Shown: positions 16,292 to 24,852, numbered from the stretch's first letter. The stretch is DNA of 25,591 bases from Chlorobium sp. (GCA_028277225.1 JANQHB010000038.1:1-25591); one strand, 5' to 3'. Numbers and translations are program-made. The notes: a model not told the origin generated them from the letters alone.

Positions 16292-17212
16292 ATGGAACAG
16301 TATTGGGGTATTGATCTCGGTGGAACGAAAGTTGAAGGAACTGTTCTCAACGAGAACAGGGAAGCGCTCGTTCGTTTACGGATTCCTACAGAAGCGTCAG
16401 GCGGGTATCGGCATATATTGGGACGGGTAGCAATGCTTGTTGAACAGATGGCCGACAGACTCGGTTCATCCATACCTGAGCAGATCGGTATCGGCACTCC
16501 CGGCAGACTTGACCTGAAGACAGGCCGTCTGAAGAATTCAAACACCGTTTGTCTGAATGGCGAACCTCTCCTTGATGATCTTGAGGATATCCTGCATACT
16601 GATGTGATCCTCGATAACGATGCCAACTGTTTTACGCTTGCGGAGTCTCTTTTCGGCGCCGGCAGGGATTTCATGCGTCACAGCGGGGCCGTTGCTTTTG
16701 GGGTAATACTCGGAACAGGCGTAGGCGGCGGAATTGTCTGTGGCAACAAAGCTGTTCACGGTGCACACGGCATTGCGGGCGAGTGGGGCCATAATGAACT
16801 CTTTCCCGGAGGCGACCTCTGTTATTGCGGGAGGAACGGATGTGTTGAAACAGTCCTGTCTGGTCCGGCACTTGAGCGGTTTTATACCGTGCGGTCGGAG
16901 GGAATGTGGAAATCCCTGAAAGATATTGCCGCATCAACAGAGACTGATGCTGCGGCAAAAGAGACTATTGACCGGCTTCTCAGTGGTTTCGGCATGGGGA
17001 TAGCACAGATCATCAATATTCTCGATCCTCATATTATCATCATTGGCGGAGGTGTCGGCAATGTGGAGGCGCTTTACAGCCAGGAAGCACGGCGCGCCAT
17101 TGAAAAACATCTCTTTAACGGCTCCCTTGATATCCCGGTTGTTCGCCCAAAGCTCGGGGACAGTGCCGGAGTGATAGGAGCCGCTCTCTTGACGGTAGGC
17201 AAGTATGAATGA
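16292..17212 (+). CDS. ROK-family sugar kinase
   Basis: This is an ATP-dependent hexose or N-acetylhexosamine kinase fold. The 306 residues show the phosphate-binding GIDLGGTKVEG (6-16) and the catalytic Asp in LDNDANC (Asp110). The second glycine-rich site is ILGTGVGGGIV (139-149). The zinc site is formed by His167 (GEWGHNE) and CYCGRNGC (177-184). There is no N-terminal helix-turn-helix, so it is an enzyme rather than a ROK repressor. The substrate (glucose, fructose, GlcNAc or mannose) cannot be decided. I prefer the ATG at 16292 over the GTG immediately before it. Its stop overlaps the next start as ATGA, so the two genes are translationally coupled although functionally unrelated. Confidence 0.9.
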   Translation: MEQYWGIDLGGTKVEGTVLNENREALVRLRIPTEASGGYRHILGRVAMLVEQMADRLGSSIPEQIGIGTPGRLDLKTGRLKNSNTVCLNGEPLLDDLEDILHTDVILDNDANCFTLAESLFGAGRDFMRHSGAVAFGVILGTGVGGGIVCGNKAVHGAHGIAGEWGHNELFPGGDLCYCGRNGCVETVLSGPALERFYTVRSEGMWKSLKDIAASTETDAAAKETIDRLLSGFGMGIAQIINILDPHIIIIGGGVGNVEALYSQEARRAIEKHLFNGSLDIPVVRPKLGDSAGVIGAALLTVGKYE

Positions 17213-18672
17213 AACGAACAGTATCTGTGAAAGAAACCAGTCTTAGAGATCATTACAGAAAAGGTGATAAGGTCGAGCTGACTATTTCTGATATTGCAGA
17301 GAAGGACCAGTGTTTCGGCAGGCTTGAAAACGGTACCGGTGTCTTCGTTCGGGGTATGCTTGCAGTGAACGATAGTGTCAGGGCCGTTATCAGGAAGGTA
17401 AGAGCGGCATATCTGGAAGCTCTGCTTGAGGAAGTGCTTTTTCCTTCTCCTGACCGGGTGGAACCGGAGTGCCCTGTATTCGGTGTTTGCGGCGGTTGCA
17501 AATGGATGCATGTCCGTTATGATGCCCAGCTGCGCTACAAAAAAAAGAAGGTTCAGGACGCTCTCGTTCATCTGGGAGGTGTGCAGGATGTGCATGTAAA
17601 ACCTGTCCATCATGCTCCGGCAATCACGCATTACCGCAACAAAGTGGAGTTTTCCTGTTCCAGCAAACGCTATCTCCTGCCGGATGAACTCACACAGACG
17701 GTTCTCGATAAATCAAAAAATTTCGCGATCGGGTTTCATGCCCCCGGCAACTTTGAAAAAGTTCTCGATATCGAAACCTGCTATCTTGCGAAGGGTTGCA
17801 TGAACAGAGCGTTGACGGCCACCCGTCAGTTCGCTCTCGATCACAGCATGTCTCCCTATGCGGCCCGGGATCATGAGGGGTATCTCAGAAACCTGGCGCT
17901 TCGCTACAGTGAAGAAGATGACATGCTCATGGTCAACCTGGTCACCTCGTGGCATGACGCATCGCTCATGGAGACTTACAGGGAACACATGCTTGCTTCT
18001 ATGGGCGGGCAGCCGATGACTATTGTGAACAATGTTACCACAAGGAAAAATACCGTTGCTGTCGGCGAGGAGGAGTATGCCGTACATGGTGACGGTGTTA
18101 TTCAGGAACGGCTTGGTGAGCTGGTTTTCCGGATATCGGCAAATTCATTTTTCCAGACAAATACCCGCCAGACCGAAGCCCTCTACAGCGGCATCCTGGA
18201 GATGGCCGGTCTGCAGCCTGACGATACGGTCTATGACCTCTATTGCGGTACCGGTACCATTACGCTCTATCTTGCCGGGCAGTGCCGCCATGCGGTCGGC
18301 ATAGAGGTCGTTGAAAGCTCCCTGGACGATGCCGCCGATAATGCCCGGAGCAACGGAATCGGGAATGTCTCTTTTTACAAAGCCGATCTCAAGAATTTTC
18401 ATTCACTCCTCGAGACCCTCGAAGCCTACGGTTTTCCCCGTGTTATCGTTACCGATCCTCCAAGGGCGGGCATGCACCCGAAAGCGCTTACAACCATGGT
18501 CCGGCTTCAGCCGGAAACAATTGTCTACGTAAGCTGCAATCCTGCAAACCTCGCCAGGGATTCCAAAGATATCCTTGCCGCCGGATACTCCCTTACGGAG
18601 GTTCAGCCTTTCGACATGTTTCCCCATACCAGCCATATCGAGACGCTGGCATGTTTCAGACGAAAAGCGTGA
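17209..18672 (+). CDS. rlmD: 23S rRNA (uracil-C5)-methyltransferase, RlmD/RumA type
   Basis: This SAM-dependent enzyme makes m5U in 23S rRNA (U1939 in E. coli). The 487 residues comprise an N-terminal TRAM domain (about 10-72) and a 4Fe-4S cluster site. The cluster ligands are Cys88, Cys94 and Cys97 (CPVFGVCGGC) plus Cys191 (ETCYLA). The SAM-binding motif is YDLYCGTGTITLYLA (342-356), followed by TDPPRAGMHP and the catalytic Cys443 in VYVSCNPANLARD. All key residues are present. The ATG overlaps the ROK stop by 4 bases. RlmC, RlmD and the dual RlmCD are hard to separate by eye, so the target nucleotide is inferred. Confidence 0.92.
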   Translation: MKRTVSVKETSLRDHYRKGDKVELTISDIAEKDQCFGRLENGTGVFVRGMLAVNDSVRAVIRKVRAAYLEALLEEVLFPSPDRVEPECPVFGVCGGCKWMHVRYDAQLRYKKKKVQDALVHLGGVQDVHVKPVHHAPAITHYRNKVEFSCSSKRYLLPDELTQTVLDKSKNFAIGFHAPGNFEKVLDIETCYLAKGCMNRALTATRQFALDHSMSPYAARDHEGYLRNLALRYSEEDDMLMVNLVTSWHDASLMETYREHMLASMGGQPMTIVNNVTTRKNTVAVGEEEYAVHGDGVIQERLGELVFRISANSFFQTNTRQTEALYSGILEMAGLQPDDTVYDLYCGTGTITLYLAGQCRHAVGIEVVESSLDDAADNARSNGIGNVSFYKADLKNFHSLLETLEAYGFPRVIVTDPPRAGMHPKALTTMVRLQPETIVYVSCNPANLARDSKDILAAGYSLTEVQPFDMFPHTSHIETLACFRRKA

Positions 18673-18885
18673 AGGATTAAGCAGGCTGGATAGCTTGATA
18701 GCTAAATGGCGTTTAAAAATTGATGTTTCGCTCGCCTTCATAAGCCTATTCCTCTTCAATTTATTCGAGAATTCTTTCGTCTCGATCTATTTGACTGTAT
18801 CAAAAGGTTAAGATCACGGGGTTTCTTGTTCGATGCTTAAGGAATTATTGGATTCAGCTGCCTGTTGACAGAAGAAAAGGTAATC

Positions 18886-19320
18886 ATGAAAATTGAGCAT
18901 TCGGTTGTCATCAAACGGCCACTTGAAGAGGTCGAGGCATATCTGACAGACATTTCCAATGACAGTGAGTGGCAGGAAGACGTTCAGGAGTCGGTGATCG
19001 CCACAGATGGGCCTGTTGGGGAAGGTACTTCCGGCTATGAAGTTCGCAGCGTTATGGGGTTTTCCATGCGGACAGAGTGGATCGTTACGGGGTATCATCC
19101 CGGAAAATCATATTCGTTTTCGAGCAAAAAAAGCATGGTTCCCTATGAAGGAACCGTGGAGTTTTCAGTCGAATCCGGTGGCACCAGGGTGACCTACAGG
19201 TTCTCTTTGAACCCGGAAGGATTTCTGGGTTTTCTGGATTCGCTGATATCGCTCGCATTCGCTCCCCGTTTCAGGCGGAATCTCGAATACCTGAAAACAC
19301 TCCTCGAAAGTCGGCCGTGA
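18886..19320 (+). CDS. SRPBCC (START/Bet v1-fold) family protein
   Basis: The 144-residue protein has the polyketide cyclase/dehydrase-like fold, a hydrophobic-cavity ligand binder of unknown ligand. The N-terminal KIEHSVVIKRPLEEVEAYLTD and the following W at the expected 'W' position (NDSEWQEDV) are typical. GTRVTYRFSL near residue 100 and a long C-terminal helix fit too. I chose the ATG at 18886, preceded by AAAAGG; an upstream in-frame TTG (18865) would add seven residues. It lies 15 bp before the SagB-type gene and probably shares its transcript. No catalytic function can be assigned. The 18673-18885 gap before it shows nothing recognisable. Confidence 0.8.
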   Translation: MKIEHSVVIKRPLEEVEAYLTDISNDSEWQEDVQESVIATDGPVGEGTSGYEVRSVMGFSMRTEWIVTGYHPGKSYSFSSKKSMVPYEGTVEFSVESGGTRVTYRFSLNPEGFLGFLDSLISLAFAPRFRRNLEYLKTLLESRP

Positions 19321-19335
19321 GGTACGGAGGAACCT

Positions 19336-20106
19336 ATGGATTCATCGAAAAGGCTGGAAGAGTATCGTTATTTCCTCAAGGACACCGTCCGGCAGACAAT
19401 CGATTTTACGGAGACGGATCAAAACCTTCTGAAGCCGGCCCCGCCGTTACAAAAGCCATGTCGTGAAGGAGCAGTCCTTCTGGAACTGCCTCCGGGATAT
19501 GCTTCGTTACAGAAACAGTGTTCAATGCCGCTTGGGGAAGCAATAGCACGACGGGAAAGCGTACGATCCTATTCAGCCGAATCCCTGTCACTGGAGGATC
19601 TTTCCGCGCTGCTCTGGGCTTCTCAGGGGATACGGTTTGTTCCGAATGATGCCTGCGCTTTGCGAACGGTTCCTTCTGCCGGGGCACGGCATTCTTTTGA
19701 AACCTACATCGCTGCCGGAAACGTCGATGGATTGCCGCCGGGCCTTTACCGTTATCTTCCCCTCGATCATCAACTCGAGCAGCTTTTTCTCGACGAGAGC
19801 ATCACGACAAAAGCTGCATGGGCTTCAATGGCCCAGCAGTTCGTTGCCGGTGCCGCAGCGGTTTTTTTCTGGACAACCATTCCTGCTCGCATGGAATGGC
19901 GCTACGGCCTTGCTGCCCACAAGGTGATCGCGCTCGATGCCGGCCATGTCTGCCAGAACCTTTACCTTGCCTGCACGGCAATGGGAGCCGGGACCTGCGC
20001 CATTGCGGCTTACGATCAGGATAAATGTGACCGGCTTCTTGGCGTCGACGGGAAAGAGGAATTCACGATCTATATAGCACCGGCAGGAAAGATTGATGGT
20101 GATTAA
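19336..20106 (+). CDS. SagB/ThcOx-type FMN oxidoreductase (nitroreductase superfamily)
   Basis: This flavin enzyme belongs to the SagB-type dehydrogenase group. Some members oxidise azolines in peptide natural products, but many are stand-alone. The 256 residues show the FMN-phosphate region EAIARRESVRSYS, then LSALLWASQGIR, PSAGARHSFETY (the SagB-type 'PSAGA' segment), LPPGLYRY, and the C-terminal MGAGTCAIAAY. A ribosome-binding site GGAGG lies just upstream of the ATG. The neighbours contain no cyclodehydratase (SagC/D/YcaO) or obvious precursor peptide, so azole synthesis is not supported. It is preceded by the SRPBCC gene and faces the WXXGXW gene across a hairpin. Confidence 0.85.
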   Translation: MDSSKRLEEYRYFLKDTVRQTIDFTETDQNLLKPAPPLQKPCREGAVLLELPPGYASLQKQCSMPLGEAIARRESVRSYSAESLSLEDLSALLWASQGIRFVPNDACALRTVPSAGARHSFETYIAAGNVDGLPPGLYRYLPLDHQLEQLFLDESITTKAAWASMAQQFVAGAAAVFFWTTIPARMEWRYGLAAHKVIALDAGHVCQNLYLACTAMGAGTCAIAAYDQDKCDRLLGVDGKEEFTIYIAPAGKIDGD

Positions 20107-20148
20107 GCTATCCATCGGTCTTCTGATGGAAGGAATCGCATACAGCAG

Positions 20149-20179
20149 ACGGCCCCGATTTCCTTGTCATCGGGGCCGT
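20149..20179. terminator. Hairpin between convergent genes
   Basis: A perfect 11-bp stem, ACGGCCCCGAT / ATCGGGGCCGT, with a 9-base loop lies between the stop codons of the SagB-type gene (plus) and the WXXGXW gene (minus). T-tracts are short, but the GC-rich stem and location fit a bidirectional terminator. Confidence 0.7.
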
Positions 20180-20193
20180 TGAGAAGTGGAGGT

Positions 20194-20532
20194 TCAGCGG
20201 ACGCGCCAGTGTCCCGATACCCAGACGCCGCGCCGGTTCCAGTGACCCGGAACCCATACAGCACCCTGTCTGGGGCGTGTTAATGTTTTCCACTGTCCTG
20301 CAATCCAGTGGCCGTGGCGGTTGTAATGGCCGGGAACCCATACCTTGTTTTTGTAAGGCGTTCCCTTGTAAACCCAATGGCCGGGTATCACTATTCCGCC
20401 GGGAGTTGTTCTCGGCCCTATCCAGACGAAATTCGGCCCCGGACTGGCCGGTATGACGGTGGTCGCACAGGACTCGAGCGGGAGGGTGAATGCCAGACAA
20501 AGGACTATCAGCAGATACTTTGTACCTTTCAT
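20194..20532 (-). CDS. WXXGXW-repeat lipoprotein
   Basis: This small exported protein of unknown function has a signal peptide ending in a lipobox (LESC), so it is predicted to be a lipoprotein. The mature part carries aromatic repeats of the WXXGXW/YXWGXW type: VWIGPRTTPGGIVIPGHW, then VWVPGHYNRHGHWIAGQW, then VWVPGHWNRRGVWVSGHW. Such repeats are common in envelope proteins and often occur in short basic lipoproteins. Two ATGs exist; the one at 20532 is 6 bases from AAAGGAG and is preferred (112 aa). A perfect 8-bp inverted repeat lies about 30 bp upstream. Confidence 0.85.
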   Translation of the reverse strand: MKGTKYLLIVLCLAFTLPLESCATTVIPASPGPNFVWIGPRTTPGGIVIPGHWVYKGTPYKNKVWVPGHYNRHGHWIAGQWKTLTRPRQGAVWVPGHWNRRGVWVSGHWRVR

Positions 20533-20564
20533 CATTTTCTCCTTTCATGACAGGTTGCAGAACG

Positions 20565-20592
20565 ATATGCATTCACTATGGATGATGCATAT
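20565..20592. promoter_or_regulatory. Inverted repeat upstream of the WXXGXW gene
   Basis: ATATGCAT (20565-20572) and ATGCATAT (20585-20592) form a perfect 8-bp dyad with a 12-base spacer, about 33 bp upstream of the lipoprotein start. It could be an operator or a hairpin in the 5' leader. No regulator is identifiable. The rest of the 20536-20718 gap shows nothing else. Confidence 0.25.
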
Positions 20593-20718
20593 GGTTTTGA
20601 TCGACAGCGCCTGAGCCTCCTTGTATGATGCTTCTCAATTGTTACTATGCGCGGGAGAAGAGGAATGTTTCAGGAAGACGATGAGAGGAGCGCCGAAAGG
20701 GTGTCGGAAGCAGGCTTT

Positions 20719-21171
20719 TTACCCTACTTCCTCGTAATCCGCTTCGACTGTCGGGATTGTTGACTCTGCGGCTTTGGAGAGGATTTCGTGCTCCCATATC
20801 AGGAATTTATCGAGGTCGTGGTTGATCGACGAGAGAACGGCCGTGAGGATGGCGACGTCGTCGGCTAAGCCGAGCAGCGGTATGAAGTCGAAGATCGCAT
20901 CGAAGGGGGAGACGAAATAGACGATTGCGGTTATGGCCAGAAGAATGGTCTGCCAGGGGATGACCTGGTATTCACGGTTGATCCATGATCTGACCATGCG
21001 GACCAGAGCCTGAAACTTTTCGGATATTTCCTGAAACTGTGACGGATTTTTGTGCGCGGCGGACTTGTGTATCGCCGAATCGAGTATCTTTTTTACTTTT
21101 TCGGGATCACGCGCAACGTTTTCCGCTTTTCTCCTTGCCCTGTCAAAAGCTTTACCCTTTCCGTTCATCAT
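20719..21171 (-). CDS. YkvA/DUF1232 family membrane protein
   Basis: The 150-residue protein has a charged N-terminal half rich in Lys and Arg and a C-terminal DUF1232 domain. The hallmark is YFVSPFDAIFDFIPLLGLAD, followed by a long helix with NHDLDKF. One membrane segment covers TILLAITAIVYFVSPF. The molecular function of the family is unknown. Two adjacent ATGs are possible starts, and the ribosome-binding site is weak. It is the downstream neighbour of the rhomboid gene, separated by the hairpin element at 21200-21234. Confidence 0.85.
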   Translation of the reverse strand: MMNGKGKAFDRARRKAENVARDPEKVKKILDSAIHKSAAHKNPSQFQEISEKFQALVRMVRSWINREYQVIPWQTILLAITAIVYFVSPFDAIFDFIPLLGLADDVAILTAVLSSINHDLDKFLIWEHEILSKAAESTIPTVEADYEEVG

Positions 21172-21199
21172 GGTTCAAATGTCCTCAGGTTACCTGATT

Positions 21200-21234
21200 T
21201 GAGCATCCCGACGCGTCGGGACGCTCATTTTAGG
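21200..21234 (+). repeat. Terminal hairpin of the dispersed repeat, copy 2 (partial)
   Basis: TGAGCATCCCGAC / GTCGGGACGCTCA (21200-21212 and 21215-21227, one mismatched pair) is followed by TTTTAGG. It matches the right end of the 134-bp repeats in order and spacing, including the CA-N-TTTAGG tail. The left 99 bp are not present here. It lies between the rhomboid stop and the YkvA start and may act as a terminator or RNA-processing hairpin. Confidence 0.7.
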
Positions 21235-21236
21235 GT

Positions 21237-22079
21237 TTATTTGTTTCCCGCTTTAAGCAGCTTCCTTTTCTCCTCTTCGGTCAATGACTTATACCCTTCC
21301 TTGGAGATCTTGTCAAGGATTGCATCGATTTCCTCCTCGGAGGCCTGAAGTTCAGTTCCTTTGCTTTTTTTTGTATAAAGTTTCGGGCCTTCGCTCTCTT
21401 CTTTTTTTGGAAAGGTTTTGTCAATCCAGTCGGTAAATGAAAATCCCTGCTGCCGGTATTTGATATAGGCGAACCCTACAACCATACCGCCGAGGTGGGC
21501 GAAATGGGCGATATTGCTGCGTGCACCCATCGTGGTACTGTTGATCCCCATCAGAAGTTCGAGCGCAGCGTATCCGGCAATAAAATATTTTGCCTTGATG
21601 GGAAAGAGGAAGTAGAGAAAGATGTAGCGGTCCGGAAACATCATGCCGAAAGCGAGCAGCACGCCGAAAACCGCACCGGAGGCGCCGACAGTGGGATACG
21701 GACTTCCGACTGTTGTCAGGACATTGATCAGGGCGGCCCCGATACCGCAGATGAAATAGTAGTAGGTGAACTCTTTGGTCCCCCAGTAATTTTCAATCTC
21801 GGTCCCGAACAGCCAGAGAGCAAACATGTTGAAAAAGATATGGGCAAACCCCCCATGCATGAACATATAGGTGACAAGCTGCCATATCTGAAAGCTCATT
21901 CCGGTTTCGCTTGCCGATGCAACAGGCCACAACGCCCCGTACAGGTAGAACGCCTGGGAAATCAAGCCAGGTGCAGCAGTGACAAAAAACACCAGGATGT
22001 TGACGATAATGAGGATTTTTATAGCCGGGGGCATAACCTGGAAGCCCCCCGGCCTGTAAGGCTGGTTATAGCTATTCAT
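21237..22079 (-). CDS. Rhomboid-family intramembrane serine protease
   Basis: This polytopic membrane protease cleaves transmembrane substrates. The 280 residues contain the catalytic Ser134 in GASGAVFG and His195 in HLGG. The conserved HxxxxHxxxN set is at His75, His80 and Asn84 (HGGFAHIFFN), with about six hydrophobic segments between 18 and 208. A soluble C-terminal extension (about 215-280) ends in EEIDAILDKISKEGYKSLTE and EEKRKLLKAG, a short helical domain often attached to bacterial rhomboids. All catalytic residues are present, so it should be active; substrates are unknown. It lies 60 bp downstream of pgk on the same strand. Confidence 0.93.
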   Translation of the reverse strand: MNSYNQPYRPGGFQVMPPAIKILIIVNILVFFVTAAPGLISQAFYLYGALWPVASASETGMSFQIWQLVTYMFMHGGFAHIFFNMFALWLFGTEIENYWGTKEFTYYYFICGIGAALINVLTTVGSPYPTVGASGAVFGVLLAFGMMFPDRYIFLYFLFPIKAKYFIAGYAALELLMGINSTTMGARSNIAHFAHLGGMVVGFAYIKYRQQGFSFTDWIDKTFPKKEESEGPKLYTKKSKGTELQASEEEIDAILDKISKEGYKSLTEEEKRKLLKAGNK

Positions 22080-22139
22080 GCAGTTTCGTTTCTTGTTTGC
22101 ACCTCGCGGTTTTCAGCACAATCTAATGCCGGTTGATGG

Positions 22140-23333
22140 TTAATCGTTCAGGGCGGCAATGCCGGGAAGCACCTTGCCTTCGAGAAATTCAAGACTTGCT
22201 CCGCCACCTGTCGATATGTGTGTCATACCGGATTCAAGGCCGGCTTTCATGACGGCAGCCGCAGAATCTCCTCCGCCGACGATAGAAATAGCCCCTTTAG
22301 CGGTTGCGTCTGCAAGAGCCTGTGCTATGGCAATGGTTCCGTGTGCAAACGCTTCGATCTCAAAGACGCCCATCGGCCCGTTCCAGACAATCGTTTTTGC
22401 CTTAAGGATCTGCTGAGAATAGGTATCAATGGTTCGCGGGCCGATATCGAGACCCATCATGTCTTCAGGAATGCTGTCAACTCCGACGGTGCTTCTCCGG
22501 GCATCGGCGGAAAATTCGCTTGCCGCTGCAATGTCTTCAGGCAGGAGCATCGCTATGTTTTTCTCCCGGGCGGTCTGGAGCAGATGGGCAGCCAGTTCCA
22601 CCTTGTCATCTTCCACAAGGGATTTGCCGATATTGTATCCCTGCGCCTTGAAAAAGGTGAAGATCATTGCCCCGCCGATAAGGATCGTGTCAACCTTGTT
22701 GAAAAGGTTTTCGAGCACATCGATTTTTCCTGAAATTTTCGCCCCGCCGAGAATTGCAAGAAACGGACGCTCCGGAGCGTCGAGTGCACGACCGAGGTAT
22801 TGCAATTCTTTTTCTATCAGACGTCCGGCCACCGAGGGCTGTACGAAATGGCATATTCCTTCGGTTGATGCGTGGGCCCGATGGGCTGTTCCGAATGCGT
22901 CATTGACATAAACCTCTCCCATCGATGCAAGTTCCCGGGCGAACTCCGGATCGTTTTTTTCTTCTTCCGGATGGAATCGCAGGTTTTCCAGGAGCATGAT
23001 GTCTCCATCCTGAAGGGCAAGTGCCTGCTGCATGGCTTCCGTTCCAATACAGTCTTCGGCCATGACAACCTTGGTATCGAGAAGCTCTCCAAGTCTTTTT
23101 GCCACAGGCGCGAGTGATAGTTCCGGTACCACCTTGCCTTTAGGACGACCGAGGTGCGACATCAGAATAAGTCTGCCTCCCGATTCGATGATGGTTCTGA
23201 TCGATGGCAGTGCTTCAACGATTCGCTTGTCGTTGGTTATGTTTCCATTGTCATCGAGCGGTACATTGAAATCAACACGCATGAGTACCCGGCGGCCTTT
23301 GCATGAGATATCAGACAAGGTTTTTTTTTCCAT
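22140..23333 (-). CDS. pgk: Phosphoglycerate kinase
   Basis: It interconverts 1,3-bisphosphoglycerate and 3-phosphoglycerate with ADP/ATP. In an autotroph that fixes CO2 by the reverse TCA cycle it would mainly serve gluconeogenesis. The 397 residues are standard. Family segments are RVLMRVDFNVPLDDNG near the start, LMSHLGRPKG, LLENLRFHPEEE, FLAILGGAKISGKI, IGGAMIFTF, VWNGPMGVFE and the nucleotide-binding SIVGGGDSAAAV near the C-terminus. No domain is missing or fused. The Shine-Dalgarno is weak. mltG ends 79 bp upstream. Confidence 0.98.
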   Translation of the reverse strand: MEKKTLSDISCKGRRVLMRVDFNVPLDDNGNITNDKRIVEALPSIRTIIESGGRLILMSHLGRPKGKVVPELSLAPVAKRLGELLDTKVVMAEDCIGTEAMQQALALQDGDIMLLENLRFHPEEEKNDPEFARELASMGEVYVNDAFGTAHRAHASTEGICHFVQPSVAGRLIEKELQYLGRALDAPERPFLAILGGAKISGKIDVLENLFNKVDTILIGGAMIFTFFKAQGYNIGKSLVEDDKVELAAHLLQTAREKNIAMLLPEDIAAASEFSADARRSTVGVDSIPEDMMGLDIGPRTIDTYSQQILKAKTIVWNGPMGVFEIEAFAHGTIAIAQALADATAKGAISIVGGGDSAAAVMKAGLESGMTHISTGGGASLEFLEGKVLPGIAALND

Positions 23334-23412
23334 TGTTCGGTTTATCTGGTTATTGCAAAAAACTTATTGAAATATACATAATGTCTGCGGCTGTTTTCCC
23401 GGTGTCGTTTAT

Positions 23413-24429
23413 TCAGCGACGGCTTGCCCGGTACTTTCTGACGTTTTTTGCATGTTCAGCAGCAGATTTTGCAAAATAGTGACCTCCGGTACCGGTTGCA
23501 ACAAAGTAAAGGTAGTCGGTTTCGGCCGGTGTCAGAACAGCCAGTATCGAAGAGGCTCCCGGATTGCATATCGGGCCGGGAGGAAGTCCTTTGTATTTAT
23601 AGGTGTTATAAGGAGAGTCGACAGTCAGATCTCTGTAGAGAAGTCTGCCCGGTTTATCCCTCCCGAGCGCGTACTGTACCGTCGGGTCTGCCTGAAGCTT
23701 CATGTTTCTTTTGAGCCTGTTGAGATAGACTCCGGCGATCAGGGGTTTTTCTTCGTCAAGAGGCGTTTCGGCCTCTACAATGGAGGCAAGGGTCAGCAGT
23801 TCACGTTCATCGAGCTTCCTGCTTTCTTCTTTTCCCTCGAGGCTCTGGGCCAGGAATGTTCTCAACTGACCGACCAGAAAACGTATGACCTCATCCGGTG
23901 TACTTGCCCAGGGGAAATTATAGGTCCCCGGGAAGAAATAGCCTTCGAAAGAGTCTGCGGTTATACCGAGATCAGCAAGAAGATTCGTGTCGGTTGCGCT
24001 CTTTATGAATGAAAGTGAATCCGTATCGAGTCTGGAGCCGATAATTGAAGCGATTCGCTCCTTTTTGAATCCCTCGGGGATAAGAATTCTCTCTTCGTCC
24101 TGCGGATGGTTGTGAAGGTATGAAAGCAGGGCGTAATTTGATAAACCTGCAGGCACACTGTACCTTCCGGGTTTGATATTTCGAAGTTCCGGAAAGAGTC
24201 CGGCAGTGATAAGCAATGGGCGTTCTTCTTTGACGGCCCCTTTTTGGCAGAGCGATGAGATGATCGAGCCGAGACTTGCGCCACGATGGACTATCATCCT
24301 GTTTTCAGGGAGTATTGCCCCGGGGGTATTCCAGCCGGGCAGGTGAAAATACGCGGCAAGAAACAAAAGAGAGGGGATAATAATGCTTGAGGCAAAGATG
24401 AGCAAACGGCTTGTGAGCGAGTCACGCAT
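23413..24429 (-). CDS. mltG: Endolytic murein transglycosylase MltG
   Basis: This YceG-family enzyme cleaves nascent glycan strands and helps set their length. The 338 residues start with one transmembrane helix (about 8-28), placing the catalytic domain in the periplasm. A LysM-like region follows. Catalytic Glu219 is in LASIVEAET, with supporting motifs GYFFPGTY (163-170), LQADPTVQYALG and YNTYKYKGLPPGPICNPG. A GGAG lies 8 bases before the ATG. It lies 17 bp after the chorismate mutase stop and 79 bp before pgk, so the three genes probably share a transcript. Confidence 0.95.
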   Translation of the reverse strand: MRDSLTSRLLIFASSIIIPSLLFLAAYFHLPGWNTPGAILPENRMIVHRGASLGSIISSLCQKGAVKEERPLLITAGLFPELRNIKPGRYSVPAGLSNYALLSYLHNHPQDEERILIPEGFKKERIASIIGSRLDTDSLSFIKSATDTNLLADLGITADSFEGYFFPGTYNFPWASTPDEVIRFLVGQLRTFLAQSLEGKEESRKLDERELLTLASIVEAETPLDEEKPLIAGVYLNRLKRNMKLQADPTVQYALGRDKPGRLLYRDLTVDSPYNTYKYKGLPPGPICNPGASSILAVLTPAETDYLYFVATGTGGHYFAKSAAEHAKNVRKYRASRR

Positions 24430-24446
24430 GAAACGGCTCCGGGAAG

Positions 24447-24773
24447 TTATCGGGGTGAAAGTGTCTGCTGTTTATTTTTGTGTTCATGCTGAAAAAGCCT
24501 GGTTTCTTCAATGATGCATTTATAGATTTTTTCAAGCACACATGCTTTCCGTTCAGAATCCGCCTGGCTGAGAACATTGGCCAGAACCTCTTTTTCTCGT
24601 GCCGGCTGAAGCACTTCCTCACCGATCCTCTGCTTGAGTGAGCTGATGTTCTGGGCACAGTTGAGTCTCTGGCAGATGAGGTTTGAGAGTTCATTGTCAA
24701 TAGCGTCGATTTTCTTTCGCCACTCATCGAGTTCATGCCGGTGATTTGCCTGCCTGTCGTTTATGTTTGACAT
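24447..24773 (-). CDS. AroQ-type chorismate mutase
   Basis: It converts chorismate to prephenate in phenylalanine and tyrosine synthesis. The 108-residue all-helical protein is a stand-alone domain of the AroQ class. Active-site residues can be matched to E. coli P-protein CM: Arg19 (WRKKIDAID), Arg36 (CQRLN), Lys47 (SLKQRI), Arg59-Glu60 (PAREKEV) and Gln95 in the last helix (EETRLFQ). No prephenate dehydratase or dehydrogenase domain is fused. There is no signal peptide, so it is cytoplasmic. The start has no strong Shine-Dalgarno. Its placement with mltG and pgk has no obvious pathway logic. Confidence 0.88.
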   Translation of the reverse strand: MSNINDRQANHRHELDEWRKKIDAIDNELSNLICQRLNCAQNISSLKQRIGEEVLQPAREKEVLANVLSQADSERKACVLEKIYKCIIEETRLFQHEHKNKQQTLSPR

Positions 24774-24852
24774 GGTGCGTACAGTCTTATGTAAGAAACC
24801 TCTTGTATGATTGATAAAATATTAAAATAATGCTGATCTTTTGGCCAACCTT

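Noticed and set aside
19336..20106. Thiazole/oxazole-modified microcin cluster around the SagB-type gene
   Set aside because: No YcaO/SagD, SagC, transporter or precursor peptide is present in the surrounding genes.
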